Of a stretch of DNA of 64,000 nt, positions 28,266 through 39,000 are shown one piece after another. The stretch covers positions 186,001-250,000 of the forward strand of contig WGLT01000009.1 in assembly GCA_016125425.1 (NCBI GenBank), read 5' to 3'. Source of the stretch: Alphaproteobacteria bacterium (lineage in GTDB: Bacteria; Pseudomonadota; Alphaproteobacteria; Caulobacterales; Parvularculaceae). The position numbers were made by a program, and so were the translations under genes. Below the pieces are notes generated by a model. The model saw only the letters and a list, made by a program, of their open reading frames with translations, did not search any database and had not been told where the DNA came from. How positions within the stretch are numbered: position 1 is the first letter of the stretch; each line of letters opens with the position of its first letter.

Positions 28266-28300
28266 GCGGGCGCTCTTTCGCGGGAGCGCCCGCTTTCATG
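28266..28300 (+). terminator. Hairpin after lon
   Basis: 10-bp stem GCGGGCGCTC / GAGCGCCCGC with an 8-base loop, followed by TTTCATG. The T-run is short, so a weak intrinsic terminator or a 3'-end stabiliser; 22 bp after the lon stop. Confidence 0.6.
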
Positions 28301-28391
28301 AGAGGGCGCTGAATTTGCGGCGAAATGCGCGGGGGATGGCCTTTGCGCGCTTGTTGCGCCATGAAGACCCCTTCAAAGACTGAGAGGCGAA

Positions 28392-28751
28392 TTGAGCGCG
28401 GAACGGAAGCTTCGGCCCGCAAGGGAAGACGATGAGGTCGCGAAGACGCCTGCGCAGGCGTGCGCCGCCATGGAAGAGGTGCGCGCCGAAATCGACCGGC
28501 TCGACCGGCGCCTGGTCGCGCTGCTCGCCGAACGCCAGAGCTATATCGAGGCGGCCGCGCGCATAAAGCCGCGCGCCGAGGAAGTCCGGCTGGAGTGGCG
28601 AATTGAAGACGTCGTCGCGAAAGTTCTCGCCGAGGCCGAACGCCAGGGCCTTTCAAAACGAATCGCCGAACCTGTCTGGCGCACGCTCATCGACCGTTGC
28701 ATCGAGCATGAGCAAGAATTCTGGCGCTTGTTCCACATCCGAAACGATTAG
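28392..28751 (+). CDS. Chorismate mutase, AroQ type
   Basis: 119 residues. Converts chorismate to prephenate on the route to Phe and Tyr. The short all-helical AroQ fold is visible: EEVRAEIDRLDRRLVALLAERQSYIEAAARIKP, with the conserved arginine and acidic residues of helix 1, and a C-terminal helix VWRTLIDRCIEHEQ. The start is uncertain. TTG at 28392 has GAGAGGCGA upstream; the ATG at 28470 (MEEVRAEIDRLD) would give the minimal 93-residue domain. It follows lon by 148 bp on the same strand, past a hairpin. Confidence 0.88.
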   Translation: MSAERKLRPAREDDEVAKTPAQACAAMEEVRAEIDRLDRRLVALLAERQSYIEAAARIKPRAEEVRLEWRIEDVVAKVLAEAERQGLSKRIAEPVWRTLIDRCIEHEQEFWRLFHIRND

Positions 28752-28901
28752 AAAAAAGCCATTGATATCATGGGCTTAGGGAAGGCGGCTGCGCGCGGGC
28801 CGCGAAATTACTGGGTTTTCCTTTGCTCCCGGGGGACGGGCGGGCGATAATTCCGGTTCATTCCCGGCGTTCTCCCGAAAACCAGCAGAAAGGGCGGAGG
28901 C

Positions 28902-29174
28902 ATGAACAAGAACGAATTCATTGATCGCGTTTCAGACATGGCGGGCATCAACAAGGCTGAAGCGACCCGCGCCGTCGACGCGGTCTTCGACGCCATCACG
29001 GAGGCTTTGCGGCGCGGCGACGATGTGCGCCTGGTGGGCTTCGGCACGTTTTCGGCGGCCAAGCGCGCCGCGCGCGAGGGGCGCAACCCGCGCACCGGCG
29101 AAACCATTCAGATCCCGGCTTCGATCCAGCCGAAATTTTCCGCCGGGAAGGGTCTCAAGGACGCGCTCAACTAG
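28902..29174 (+). CDS. hupB: DNA-binding protein HU
   Basis: 90 residues. Small basic histone-like dimer that bends DNA. MNKNEFIDRVSDMAGINKAEATRAVDAVFDAITEAL is the HU dimerisation half; the DNA-binding arm has FGTFSAAKRAAREGRNPRTGE with the conserved Pro of RNPRTGE. AGGGCGGAGG precedes the ATG. The tail is the usual short HU type. A strong hairpin ends the transcript. The lon-hupB neighbourhood is classical. Confidence 0.96.
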   Translation: MNKNEFIDRVSDMAGINKAEATRAVDAVFDAITEALRRGDDVRLVGFGTFSAAKRAAREGRNPRTGETIQIPASIQPKFSAGKGLKDALN

Positions 29175-29193
29175 GCGAGCGATGAATTCGACC

Positions 29194-29236
29194 GGAGCCG
29201 CCCGCATTCCAGCGAATGCGGGCGGCTCCTTCGTTA
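29194..29236 (+). terminator. Terminator after hupB
   Basis: 16-bp perfect stem GGAGCCGCCCGCATTC / GAATGCGGGCGGCTCC with a 4-base loop, then TTCGTTA. Very stable but with a modest T-run. Confidence 0.8.
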
Positions 29237-29348
29237 TGGGGCGGAAGCGCGAAGGGCCGCGCCCATGCGCTTGCAGGCTGCGGTCTGACTTGCGATAGGA
29301 AGGCCGCGCCGCCGCCCTCGCGCGGCGTCAGGCGCGCCTCGCAATTGC

Positions 29349-29423
29349 GGGCGGTTAGCTCAGTGGTAGAGCGCCTCGTTTACACCGAGGATGTCGGGAG
29401 TTCGACCCTCTCACCGCCCACCA
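29349..29423 (+). tRNA. tRNA-Val (anticodon UAC)
   Basis: 75 bases with encoded CCA (29421-29423). The acceptor GGGCGGT / ACCGCCC pairs fully, the D-arm is AGCTCAGTGGTAGAGC, the anticodon stem CCTCG / CGAGG encloses TTTACAC with TAC at 29381-29383, and the T-arm has GTTCGACCC. It sits at the edge of the xylan locus, but no repeat of its 3' end was seen at the far side. Confidence 0.96.
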
Positions 29424-29565
29424 GCCGGTCCCTGCGATTTCGCGACTGGTTCGTCTTCTCTTACTGATCTTTCTGACGCGGACATTTTCGCAGATCGCAC
29501 GCTTTTTCCGCGTTTTGGCGGCGCGCGTCCGGCGAAGAACACGCCCCCATTGCGCCTGCGCGCGC

Positions 29566-30594
29566 CTACTTTTTGGGAGCGACGACGGAACGGCGCTCGA
29601 CCAGAGAATAGTCGAGCACGATGGAGGAATTTCTTTTCGGTTTTTTCCGAAGCGCCGCTTCAAGAAGATCAACGGCGCAATAGGCCATCTCGGCGATCGG
29701 CTGGCGAATGGTCGTCAAAGTCGGCCAAACCGCGCTTGCGACGGCCGTATCGTCGAAGCCGGCGACCGACAGGTCTTCGGGGACTTTCAGGCCTTTCTGT
29801 AACGCCGCGCCGATGACGCCCGCCGCCATATCGTCATTGGCGGCGAACACCGCCGTCGGCGGCCGGTCCAGAGAGAGCAACGCAGCCCCCGCGTCCATGC
29901 CGGATTCGTAGGTGAAAGCCCCCTCGGCGACATAGCTTTTGGCGAAACGGATCTTGTTGCGCGCGAGCGCGGCCTTGTAGCCTTCCAGCCGGTGCGCGCT
30001 TGAAACATGCGCAGGATGGCCTTTGATGAAGGCGATACGGCGGTGCCCCTTGTCGATGAGGTGTTGGGTCATTGCATAGGCCGCCGCCGTATCGTCGATC
30101 GTGACCGTGGCGTCGGAGGCGTTGATGGAGCGCGGGGCGATCAGCACATAGGCCATGCCGATCGCTTCCAGCATCTTTATGATGTCGGCGTTTTCGCTGG
30201 GCGGCGGAATGACGATGACGCCGTCCAATCCGGAAACGCGCAGGTTTTGCGTGATCTCCTCCGGATTGAGCGCGAACGCCTCAGGAGAGAAGTCTTCGAT
30301 GACAAGATGATGGCCGCCGACCCGGCACCGTTGAAGGGCGCCGAGAAGAATCTCCCCGAGATAGGAGCGGCTCGGGTTGTTGTAGATTAATCCGATATAA
30401 TACGATCGGCCGCCTGCAAGACCGCGGGCCATGAGGTTGGGACGATAATTCAGATCGCGAATCGCCTCTTCAACCCGCTGGCGGGTTTCGGCTCGTACAA
30501 GACTCTTTTGATTAAGGGCGCGCGAAACTGTCATTTGGGAGACGCCGGCGTGTTCTGCAACCTCCTTGATTGTGACGTGACGTCTTTGCTTCAT
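29566..30594 (-). CDS. LacI-family regulator, probable xylose/xylan-locus repressor
   Basis: 342 residues from the ATG at 30594, which has AAGGA eight bases upstream; the frame stays open further up but without family sequence. The N-terminal HTH is HVTIKEVAEHAGVSQMTVSRALNQ (about 6-29), with hinge helix NYRPNLMARGLAG. The rest is a periplasmic-binding-protein-like sugar domain (SYYIGLIYNNPSRSYLGEILLGAL, VSGLDGVIVIPPPSE, GHRRIAFIKGHP, TAVFAANDDMAAG, SVAGFDDTAVAS). It lies downstream of xylB-xylA on the same strand, so a xylose-type ligand is likely by context. It is the best candidate to bind the CG-centred palindromes listed through 33-52 kb. Confidence 0.9.
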   Translation of the reverse strand: MKQRRHVTIKEVAEHAGVSQMTVSRALNQKSLVRAETRQRVEEAIRDLNYRPNLMARGLAGGRSYYIGLIYNNPSRSYLGEILLGALQRCRVGGHHLVIEDFSPEAFALNPEEITQNLRVSGLDGVIVIPPPSENADIIKMLEAIGMAYVLIAPRSINASDATVTIDDTAAAYAMTQHLIDKGHRRIAFIKGHPAHVSSAHRLEGYKAALARNKIRFAKSYVAEGAFTYESGMDAGAALLSLDRPPTAVFAANDDMAAGVIGAALQKGLKVPEDLSVAGFDDTAVASAVWPTLTTIRQPIAEMAYCAVDLLEAALRKKPKRNSSIVLDYSLVERRSVVAPKK

Positions 30595-30835
30595 GGAAGC
30601 GTCCTTGAATAGGCGCGGCGCTCTTGGGCGTGGTGCATTCTTTCGCGCAGCCGCAGATTCATCCCCGTCTGCGTGATTGTCATTTGGGTCTCTGGCTGTC
30701 AACGCCGAATCACTCTTCCCGGACGCCGGGGCGCGAGCGGCCGATGCTCGCGCGCGGGCGGTTTTCCGCGTGCGATGACGGCCCCTGAAAGAAGCGGGCG
30801 TTCGAGCCTGAGTTCGCTGTTAGGGCGCATACGCC

Positions 30836-32155
30836 TTATCGAATGGCCGCGCTCAGCAAGTTTTCGAGATATTCCTGGCGCCCCGATTTGGGTTTTGCTT
30901 CGACGCCTTCCCGCAACGCGCGCTCGGCGATTTCATCGAGCCCGGATTCATTCATAATCCAGCGGCCGAGTTCGCTCTTCCAGCCGGCGTAGCGCTCTTC
31001 CGCAAAGGCGTCGAGGCGTCCGTCCTCTATCAAGGACGCTGCGGCGATAACGCCGCGCGCGAGCGCGTCGAGCGCGCCGATATGGCCATGGAACAGGTCT
31101 TCCGCGTCAATGCTCTGCCGGCGCACTTTCGCGTCGAAATTCATGCCGCCCGTCGTGAATCCGCCGTTTTTCAATATGTGATACATCGTCCGCGTGATCT
31201 CGAGCGGATCGTTCCAGAACTGATCTGTATCCCAACCATTCTGCGGATCGCCGCGATTGGCGTCGACCGAACCGAATATCCCGAGCGCGAAGGCGGTCGC
31301 GATCTCGTGATCCATGCTATGGCCCGCCAGCGTCGCGTGGTTGGTCTCGACATTGACCTTCACTTCGTTCTCGAGGCCGTAACGCTTCAGAAAGCCGTAC
31401 ACGGTCGAAACATCGCGGTCATATTGGTGTTTCGTCGGCTCATGCGGCTTGGGTTCGATCAACATCGTCCCTTTGAAGCCGATCTTGTGCTTGTAGTCGA
31501 CGGCGAGCGCGAGGAAGCGCCCCAGTTGATCGAGTTCGCGGCCGATCTGCGTGTTGAGCAGGGTGTCGTAGCCTTCCCGCCCGCCCCAGAAGACGTAATT
31601 CTGGCCTTTCAGGCGGAGCGTCAGATCCATCGCATGACGCACCTGCACGGCGGCGCAGGCGAACGCTTCAGGATCGGGATTCGTGGAGGCGCCCCCCATA
31701 TAGCGCGGATTGCTGAAAAGATTCGCCGTGCCCCAGAGCAATTTGACGCCCGTTTGCGCCATCTTCGCTTCGATCTTGTCGGCCATGACAGCGAGATTCT
31801 CGACATGTTCTTTCATTGTCGTCGCCGGCGCGATCACGTCGACATCATGAAAGGTGAAATAGGGAACGCCGAGTTTCACAAAGAAGTCGAAGGCGGCGTC
31901 GAGCTTTGCGTCCGCCATTTCCTGGCCGGATAAGGAATGCCAGGGCCGATTGAAAGTCCCATCGCCAAATACGTCGAAGCCGTTCCAGCAGAAGCTGTGC
32001 CAGTAGCACACGGCCGGGCGCAAATGATCTTCGAGCCTCTTTCCCATGATAACGCGGTCTTTGTCGTACCAGCGAAAGGCGAGCGGATTCTCCGTATCAG
32101 GACCTTCAAACCGGATCGGCTTGATGCTGGCGAAGTAGTCCGTATGCTGTGTCAT
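30836..32155 (-). CDS. xylA: Xylose isomerase
   Basis: 439 residues. Converts D-xylose to D-xylulose in the cytoplasm with two divalent metals. Signatures seen are [10 protein letters not shown] (catalytic His and metal-proximal Asp), [30 protein letters not shown] (metal-binding Glu and the conserved Lys of EPKP), [34 protein letters not shown] and [11 protein letters not shown]. The ATG at 32155 with AAGGAG eight bases upstream is preferred over an in-frame start at 32182. It follows the xylB stop by four bases. Use of the isomerase route distinguishes this organism from Caulobacter crescentus, which oxidises xylose. Confidence 0.97.
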   Translation of the reverse strand: MTQHTDYFASIKPIRFEGPDTENPLAFRWYDKDRVIMGKRLEDHLRPAVCYWHSFCWNGFDVFGDGTFNRPWHSLSGQEMADAKLDAAFDFFVKLGVPYFTFHDVDVIAPATTMKEHVENLAVMADKIEAKMAQTGVKLLWGTANLFSNPRYMGGASTNPDPEAFACAAVQVRHAMDLTLRLKGQNYVFWGGREGYDTLLNTQIGRELDQLGRFLALAVDYKHKIGFKGTMLIEPKPHEPTKHQYDRDVSTVYGFLKRYGLENEVKVNVETNHATLAGHSMDHEIATAFALGIFGSVDANRGDPQNGWDTDQFWNDPLEITRTMYHILKNGGFTTGGMNFDAKVRRQSIDAEDLFHGHIGALDALARGVIAAASLIEDGRLDAFAEERYAGWKSELGRWIMNESGLDEIAERALREGVEAKPKSGRQEYLENLLSAAIR

Positions 32156-32159
32156 GAAG

Positions 32160-33617
32160 TCAGGCTCCTTGCGGAAAGACATCCGCGATTTTGCGATAGA
32201 GGCTGCGAAAACGGCGGCGCTTGCGCGCCATGATCTCGACGTCGGCGGGACGCGGTTCGACGATATTGAGCAAGGGCGGAGGAGCGCACGCGCTCTCCGG
32301 CTCGACGCCGGTCGCGCAAATTTGGGCGAGCTTGGCCGCGCCGTAGGCCGGTCCCACTTCCGCGTCGCGTCGATAAGACAAGGGGCGGTTTAACGCCGCG
32401 GCCAGGATGCGCCCCCAATAGGAGGAGCGCGCGCCGCCGCCGATGACGGTGATGTCGTCGACGCGACCTCCGCCCTTGAGCAGCGCGTCAAGGCCGTCGG
32501 CGAACGCGAAGGCGACGCCTTCAAGCACGGCCTGGCCGACTGACGCCGCGCCAGAATCATGGCTGAGCCCGAACAGCACGCCGCGCGCATGCGGATCATT
32601 GTGCGGCGTCCGTTCGCCGGAAAGATAGGGCAGGAAGATTTCCTCGCCGTCGAGCCGGCTCGCCGCTTGCGCCGCCTCGATCAGGGCGCCGGCGTCATGC
32701 GCGCCGGTGAGCCGCGCCGCCCAGTCGAGGCAGCTCGCGGCCGATAGCATCACGCTCATTTGATGCCAGCGGCCGGGCAGGGCGTGACAAAAGGCGTGCA
32801 CCGCATCTGCGGGATTGGGGCGAAACTTCTCTCCGGCGAGAAAAATGACGCCGGACGTCCCGAGCGAGAGAAACGCCTGGCCCGGCCCGATGACGCCGAC
32901 GCCGACGGCGCCGGCGGCGTTGTCGCCCCCGCCGGCGGCGACGGGAATGACGGGAACGCCCCATGAATCGGCGATCTCCCGGCGCAGCTCTCCCGTCGCT
33001 TCGCAGCCTTCGAACAGTTCGGGCATGGCCGATTGCGCAAGACCGGTCGCTTCAAGCATCTCCGCCGACCAGCGCCGCGCGCCGACATCGAGCCAGAGCG
33101 TGCCCGCCGCGTCAGACATGTCGCTGGCATAGGCGCCGGTCATCAGCAAACGCACATAATCCTTGGGAAGAAGCACTTTTCTCGCGGCCGCAAAAACGTC
33201 CGGCTCATGGCGGCGTATCCACATGAGCTTCGGCGCGGTGAAGCCGGGCATGGCGAGATTGCCGGTGATTTCACGCGAGCGCGGCTCTGTGCGTTCGAGC
33301 TCGGCGCATTCGGCGAAGCTGCGTCCGTCGTTCCACAGAATCGCCGGGCGCAAGGGGCGATCGCGTCCGTCAAGCAGCGTCGCGCCGTGCATTTGTCCGG
33401 AAAGGCCGACCGCCTCGAGTTTTTTTCGTCTGTCCGGCGACAATTCGAGCACGGCCTTGTTCGTGGCCGTCCACCAGTCCTGCGGCGCCTGTTCCGACCA
33501 TAACGGCTTTGGCCTCGAGATCGGGATCGCCGCCGAAGCCTGATCGATGACGTCGCCATCGGCGTTCGTCACGACGGCCTTGACGCTTGAAGTGCCGATG
33601 TCGATCCCGAGAAACAC
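32160..33617 (-). CDS. xylB: Xylulokinase
   Basis: 485 residues from the GTG at 33617, with AGGAGAGC just upstream. FGGY-family kinase that phosphorylates D-xylulose to xylulose 5-phosphate for the pentose phosphate pathway. [15 protein letters not shown] is the phosphate-binding loop, [11 protein letters not shown] is the xylulokinase substrate loop with the catalytic region, and [17 protein letters not shown] and [16 protein letters not shown] are the later nucleotide-binding blocks. It heads a xylB-xylA unit and probably also feeds the lacI gene. It is divergent from the GH43 gene across a 295-bp region with one operator-like palindrome. Confidence 0.95.
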   Translation of the reverse strand: MFLGIDIGTSSVKAVVTNADGDVIDQASAAIPISRPKPLWSEQAPQDWWTATNKAVLELSPDRRKKLEAVGLSGQMHGATLLDGRDRPLRPAILWNDGRSFAECAELERTEPRSREITGNLAMPGFTAPKLMWIRRHEPDVFAAARKVLLPKDYVRLLMTGAYASDMSDAAGTLWLDVGARRWSAEMLEATGLAQSAMPELFEGCEATGELRREIADSWGVPVIPVAAGGGDNAAGAVGVGVIGPGQAFLSLGTSGVIFLAGEKFRPNPADAVHAFCHALPGRWHQMSVMLSAASCLDWAARLTGAHDAGALIEAAQAASRLDGEEIFLPYLSGERTPHNDPHARGVLFGLSHDSGAASVGQAVLEGVAFAFADGLDALLKGGGRVDDITVIGGGARSSYWGRILAAALNRPLSYRRDAEVGPAYGAAKLAQICATGVEPESACAPPPLLNIVEPRPADVEIMARKRRRFRSLYRKIADVFPQGA

Positions 33618-33757
33618 GAAAAGCTCTCCTGAATCTACGCGGCTGACGCGACGGTCGCACTCAGCGGATCGCGGCGCGAAAGATCGGACATCATCACTTT
33701 CCTTCCGGGTTCCCGGGCCGCCCGCGAGGGGCCGCGTCCGGCGACTGGACTGTAGTA

Positions 33758-33771
33758 TGGTAACGCTACCA
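33758..33771. promoter_or_regulatory. LacI-type operator candidate between xylB and the GH43 gene
   Basis: TGGTAACGCTACCA: CG-centred, arms TGGTA / TACCA exact. It lies 140 bp from each start in the divergent xylB / GH43 region, so one site could serve both directions. It has the same layout as the copies at 35797, 35832, 42905 and 48389. The rest of the 295-bp gap shows nothing else I can name. Confidence 0.65.
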
Positions 33772-33912
33772 GTTTTGCCATACAACTCCCGTGCGGCAAA
33801 TGACGCCGGTCAAACCGCGGCGGGCCTCCGATCGCTTTGAATCCGGCGTCGTCGCTCTATGCCCGGTTCAATTCGGGTCCGACGGGCGCAGGAGATTTGA
33901 AGGAGAGCGGGC

Positions 33913-35628
33913 ATGTTGCGCATGCGTTTGGCGGTCGCGGTGCTGGCGTTCGGCATGGTCGCAGGATGCGTTTCGCGCGGACATCCGCAGCCGGAATCCG
34001 GACCGGGCGAGGCGAGCGCGTCTGCGGCGCGCTTCGAATGGATCCGTTATGAAGGGAGCGATCCGGTCTACAAATCGCTGTCGCGAGGCGAGAATGACTA
34101 TCTGAATCCTATCCTCGCTGGGTTTTATCCCGATCCGAGCATCACGCGCGCGGGCGACAAGTTTTATCTTGTCAATTCGACTTTCTGTTATTTCCCCGGC
34201 ATTCCCGTCTTCGAAAGCAGCGATCTTGTTCATTGGCGCCAGATCGCCAATGTCATCGACCGGCCGGGCATGTTGAAATTTGCGGGTCTGCCGCTTTCCC
34301 GCTGCGTTTTCGCGCCCACGATCCGCTACCACGCCGGGCGGTTTATCGTCGTCAATACATGTGTGGACTGCGGAGGAAATTACGTCTCGACGGCGGCCGA
34401 TCCCGCCGGACCCTGGTCCGACCCGATATGGATACCCGCCGTCGGCGGGGTCGACCCGTCGCTATTTTTTGACGCCGACGGCCGAGCGTATCTGGTCAAT
34501 AGCGACGCTCCGGCTGGAAAGCCGCGCTATGACGGCCATCGTGCGATCTGGATTCGCGAAATCGATCCGCAATCTTTTCAGCCGATCTCCAAACCGGTCG
34601 TGCTCGTCGACGGCGGCGTTCATCCCGAGCAAAATCCGATCTGGATCGAGGGGCCGCATATCTATCGGCGCGATGGCTGGTACTATCTGATGGCGGCGGA
34701 AGGCGGCACGGCCGAAGGCCATTCGGAAGTCGTTTTTCGCGCCCGCAATGTCCTCGGGCCTTATCAGGCGTATGCGGGCGATCCGATCCTGACGCAAAGA
34801 AACTTGCCGGAGGACCGCCGCTATCCCATCACGTCGACCGGCCATGCCGATCTCGTCGAAGATCAGAACGGGCGCTGGTGGGCGGTTTTTCTCGGCGTGC
34901 GCCCCTATGAGGCGGACTACTACAATACCGGCCGTGAGACTTTCCTGTTGCCGGTGCAATGGCGGAACGGCTGGCCTGTCATACTCGAAAGCGGGCGCGC
35001 GGTTCCATATTCGGCGCCCCGTCCCGATCTGCCGCCTGATACGAAGGCGACCCCTCCGACGAGCGGCGATTTCATATTCGAAGATTCTTTTGACGCCGGC
35101 AGCCTTGCGCCGCGGTGGATATCGCTGCGCGATTCAAACCGGACGTGGGCGCGCACGCGACATGGCGCGCTCGCGCTTCGATTGCGCCCTGAGCGGCTTG
35201 GCGAGCCGGGCGCTGCGCCATCCTTCATCGGGATTCGCCAGCAACATCCGTTCGCGACTGTGACGACGCTCATGAACTTCAATCCTGCGCGCAAGGGCGA
35301 CGAGGCCGGTCTCGCCGTCCTGCAAAATGACGATTTTTTCTACGCCTTCGAGGTCGCGAAAGTTGACGCGGATCGGGTCGTCATCCGGTTGCGGCGAAAG
35401 GCTGGCGACGCGCCGGCCGCCGTTATCGCCAGCGCGCGCATCTACTCGGCCGCGCCTGTGTATTTGCGAATTAAAGCGCGCGGCGGCTTTTACGATTTTG
35501 AGTACGCGCTCAAAAAGAACGCATGGCGCGCTCTCGCGCGCGATGTCGACGGCAAGATCTTGAGCACGCATTCGGCCGGCGGATTTGTCGGCGCTGTGTT
35601 CGGGCTCTTCGCAGAGCGTTTGCGTTGA
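33913..35628 (+). CDS. GH43 beta-xylosidase / alpha-L-arabinofuranosidase lipoprotein
   Basis: 571 residues. The N-terminus MLRMRLAVAVLAFGMVAGCVS is a lipoprotein signal with the lipidated cysteine at 19, so it is membrane-anchored facing the periplasm or surface. The five-bladed propeller of GH43 follows with its three acids: general base Asp74 in GFYPDPSI, pKa modulator Asp181 in GGVDPSLFF, and acid Glu246 in WIEGPHIY. From about 385 a beta-sandwich domain (FEDSFDAGSLAPRWISL...FVGAVFGLFAE) matches the C-terminal concanavalin-like module of GH43 xylosidases. Expected role is trimming xylose or arabinose from xylo-oligosaccharides. The ATG follows AAGGAGAGCGG. Confidence 0.92.
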   Translation: MLRMRLAVAVLAFGMVAGCVSRGHPQPESGPGEASASAARFEWIRYEGSDPVYKSLSRGENDYLNPILAGFYPDPSITRAGDKFYLVNSTFCYFPGIPVFESSDLVHWRQIANVIDRPGMLKFAGLPLSRCVFAPTIRYHAGRFIVVNTCVDCGGNYVSTAADPAGPWSDPIWIPAVGGVDPSLFFDADGRAYLVNSDAPAGKPRYDGHRAIWIREIDPQSFQPISKPVVLVDGGVHPEQNPIWIEGPHIYRRDGWYYLMAAEGGTAEGHSEVVFRARNVLGPYQAYAGDPILTQRNLPEDRRYPITSTGHADLVEDQNGRWWAVFLGVRPYEADYYNTGRETFLLPVQWRNGWPVILESGRAVPYSAPRPDLPPDTKATPPTSGDFIFEDSFDAGSLAPRWISLRDSNRTWARTRHGALALRLRPERLGEPGAAPSFIGIRQQHPFATVTTLMNFNPARKGDEAGLAVLQNDDFFYAFEVAKVDADRVVIRLRRKAGDAPAAVIASARIYSAAPVYLRIKARGGFYDFEYALKKNAWRALARDVDGKILSTHSAGGFVGAVFGLFAERLR

Positions 35629-35642
35629 GGCTTGGATACGAA

Positions 35643-35656
35643 TGTAAGCGGTTTCA
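35643..35656. promoter_or_regulatory. LacI/GalR-type palindrome of the TGNAANCGNTTNCA class
   Basis: TGTAAGCGGTTTCA fits the general LacI/GalR-family consensus TGNAANCGNTTNCA at every fixed position. It begins 15 bp after the GH43 stop and 435 bp before the receptor ATG. It differs from the TGATAGCG-type sites, so a second regulator may be involved. Confidence 0.45.
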
Positions 35657-35796
35657 TCAAGCGTCTGCTTTACGGATAATTCGTCAGCGGAGCGTTCGGC
35701 ATGCGCGCTTTCGCGCTCTGCGCTTGTGCGATCTTGGCCGCAAAGGCTCCGCCGGGAAGGGCGGTGTGGCATTTATGTCATTCTGCGCCGCAACAT

Positions 35797-35810
35797 TGAT
35801 AGCGCTATCT
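35797..35810. promoter_or_regulatory. LacI-type operator candidate A before the TonB receptor
   Basis: TGATAGCGCTATCT, containing the perfect 12-bp palindrome GATAGCGCTATC (35798-35809). It shares GATAGCGCTATC with the site at 42905 inside the GH3 gene. Confidence 0.65.
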
Positions 35811-35831
35811 TCAAATTTTCCGAACGTCCAT

Positions 35832-35845
35832 TGATAGCGCAAACA
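35832..35845. promoter_or_regulatory. LacI-type operator candidate B before the TonB receptor
   Basis: TGATAGCGCAAACA, an imperfect copy of site A, preceded by CAT as site A is preceded by CAT. Centre-to-centre distance from A is 35 bp, a little over three helical turns, compatible with cooperative binding. Confidence 0.55.
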
Positions 35846-36090
35846 TTTTGTGCTTTCTTACGCTCAACAAAAATCCGCCATGCGCGCTTAGAAGCTCGGT
35901 ACGTGCGGACGGATAGGCGGGGAGGCAAATGTGGCCGAAGAAGTCAAACGCCAACATCGAGTCAGTCTCAAAACAAGCGATCGCGCTGCGTCATGTCGCG
36001 GGCGGCAATAGCAACAAGCCGGCGGGCGAGCGCCTGCGGTTAAAGATCACTCGCAATTCGTACGAAAAAAACAGATCAAGGGAGGGACGG

Positions 36091-39000
36091 ATGAACTACA
36101 AAATCGCGAATCATCAATTGTGGCAAAGCGCTTCCCGCCGCGCGCTTGTGGCTGCGGCGTCGGTCGGCGTTCTCGCCGCCGTTCAGCCTGCCGGCGCGCA
36201 GGACAACAGCCAGGCGCAGCAAAGCGCGGACCAGATCGTCGTCACAGGGATTCGCGGATCGCTTCAGCGCAGCCAGGAAATGAAGCGCGACGCCTTCGGC
36301 GTCGTCGATGCGATTTCCGCCGAAGATATCGGCAAGTTTCCCGACACCAACCTCGCTGAATCGCTGCAGCGCATCACGGGCGTGTCCATCAATCGCGTCA
36401 ACGGCGAGGGCAATCAGGTCACCGTTCGCGGTTTCGGGCCGCAATTCAATCTCGTGACCGTCAATGGCCGTCAAATGCCGACGGCGAGCGTGCCGACTAT
36501 CGGCGCGGCGAACAGCCAGGAATTCGGCGCCGGAACCAGCCGGTCATTTGATTTTTCAAACCTTGCTTCGGAAGGCGTGACGGGATTGCAGGTTTTCAAG
36601 ACCGGACGGGCGGATTCGCCGACCGGCGGCATCGGCGCCACGATCAATGTCATGACGCTGCGCCCGCTCGATCAGCCTGGCGCGCATTTCACCGTCGGCG
36701 CGAAGGCGATGCATGACACGACGGTCGTGCATGGCGATGATTGGACGCCGGAAGTGACAGGGTTGGCGAGCTGGACTGATCCGAGCGAAAAGATCGGGGT
36801 CTCCGTATTCGGCAGCTATCAAGTGCGCGACAGCTCCTCGCCGGGAGCGACGAGCAACGCCTACAATATCCGCAGGGCCGACGATTTTCTCGCCGACGCC
36901 TCGCTGGTTCGGCCGGGCGCGACCATCAACAACGCGCCGACGAACAACCCCTACATCATCTTTCCGAACGACAGCCGTTACGTGTTTGACGATAACAAGC
37001 GCAAGCGCCTGAACGGCCTCGCGACAGTGCAATTCAGGCCAGTCGACACGCTGACGTTCACCGTCGACGCGATGTATGCGCAAAATCAGCAATATACACG
37101 GCATACGGAGCAAACGAACTGGTTTAACCGTCCGTTTGACGAAGTGTCATTCTCCGGGGGTTTGGTTCCGCTTACTAACTTTCTATACGAAGATATCGGC
37201 GGCTCCGCCGATGACGCCAACCCGGCGACGCAAAGCGTGAAAGATGTCGGCTTCGAGCAGATTTATCGCTCTAACAAGGAGTCCATTTGGGATGTCGGCG
37301 GCAACATCGCATGGGACGCAAGCGATCGATTCCATGTGACGATCGACGGTCACGCCGGCCGTTCATGGTCGGGGCCTGACTCAAGCAATAATACGAGCGC
37401 GACCCTCATCTCGCTCGCGGCGCCCGTGATCGCAGAGCATTCTCTCGACACTTCATCCGGATTTCCGGTTCAGCAATTCACGATCAATGACTGCGCCGCG
37501 CAGGGGCGGGGCCTGAACGGCGGCAGCAACTGCAACGGCATGCTCGATCTCGGCGACCTCGGCACGCAGGTCGGACGCACGATATCGAACACGCAATCGG
37601 ACCTGATTCATGAAGGCCGCGTCGAATTCGCCTATGACGTCGCCGACAGCATTCATCTGAAGATCGGCGGCGATTTTGTCGATCAGGACGAACACAGCAC
37701 GCAGTTGCAGACCCAACAGCAGCTCGGCGACTGGGGCATCAACAATCCGGGCGAGGTGCAGGTATACGCGCCCGGCATGGTGGACATGTTCTGCCTGAGC
37801 TGCCAGTTCAACGATTACACGGCGGGCAATGCGAAAGCCGTTCCCTTTCTGCCCAACAGCACGGCGATCGATCTGTATAATATCTTCTCGCCGCTCTACT
37901 CGTCGCGCGGAAACGCTGTCGGCGTCACCGCGAACAATGACGATCGCGTTTCGGAGACCGTCAAAGCGCTTTACGGTCAGATCAGCTGGAAGGGCGAAAT
38001 CGCAGACAACATGCCGGCGACTCTGCTCCTCGGCGTCCGTTACGAAGATACGATTGTCAACGCCAGCTCGCTGCAGGCCGTGCCGCAAGCTTTGGTTTGG
38101 CAGTCGGATAACGACTGGAAAGTCGTGCAAACGGGAACGCAGCAACCCGTCAGCGCGCGCAGCCACTACACCAATCTTCTGCCGAGCGTCGACTTTTCTC
38201 TAGAGTTTATGCCGAATGTCATTGGTCGCGCTTCATTCAGCGAAACCATCGCGCGTCCGAACTTCGCCAATCTGTTCGCGCGGACCACAGTCGGGACGCC
38301 GCCAGGCTCGACGGCGTTCGGCAGCGAAGCGACAGCCGCGTCTGGCGATCCGGGCTTGGCGCCGCTGATCTCAAACAATTTCGACATTTCGCTGGAGTGG
38401 TATCCGACGAAAACCAGCTACTTCTCGATCGGATTCTTTGACAAGCGCGTGCGCAATTTCGTCGGCACCGGCGTCGTGTCGAAGAATCAGTTTGGCCTTC
38501 GCGATCCCAGTTCGGGCGACGCGGGCTCCCGATCGGGCGACGCTCTGACCATCATCAACGATCTGGGATTGACGCACTCGGACGTCACCCTCTTCACGGC
38601 GACAGCGCTGGTCGATCAATTCGGGGCCGCCGCCGCCAAGACCATGTTGCAGGCCAATCAGGTCGGAAACGATCTCGATCAGGGGTTTGTCGACGCCACA
38701 TTGGCCGCCTATGACGTAACAGCGAATAACAGCGATCCGTTGTTCAACTTTGCGACGCAAATTCCAGTCAACAATAAGGAAGGCAACATCCACGGCATCG
38801 AAGTCGCTGCGCAGTATTTCCTGCCAGAAGAGCTCGTTGGCGAGTTCTTCAGCGGCTTCGGCATCCAGGCCAACTACACTAAAGTCGATGGCGACGTGAA
38901 CGCCGCCCTCGACTCCGATCCGACCGTCAACCAGTTTGCGCTTCTCGGTCTCAGCGATACGTTGAACGCCACGCTCATTTACGAGAAATACGGGTTCTCG

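Larger units (their letters stand above)
35629..36090. promoter_or_regulatory. Long regulatory region before the TonB-dependent receptor
   Basis: 462 bp with no supported gene; the receptor frame stays open leftwards to 35929, but the ATG at 36091 has the ribosome site and signal peptide. Three LacI-family-like palindromes lie here (35643, 35797, 35832), listed separately. The stretch 35790-35880 is AT-rich compared with its surroundings and is the likely promoter zone. Confidence 0.5.

Noticed and set aside
29349-29423. tRNA-Val as the integration site of a xylan island
   Set aside because: No repeat of the tRNA 3' end and no integrase was found at the far end of the xylan genes; base composition of the locus matches its surroundings.
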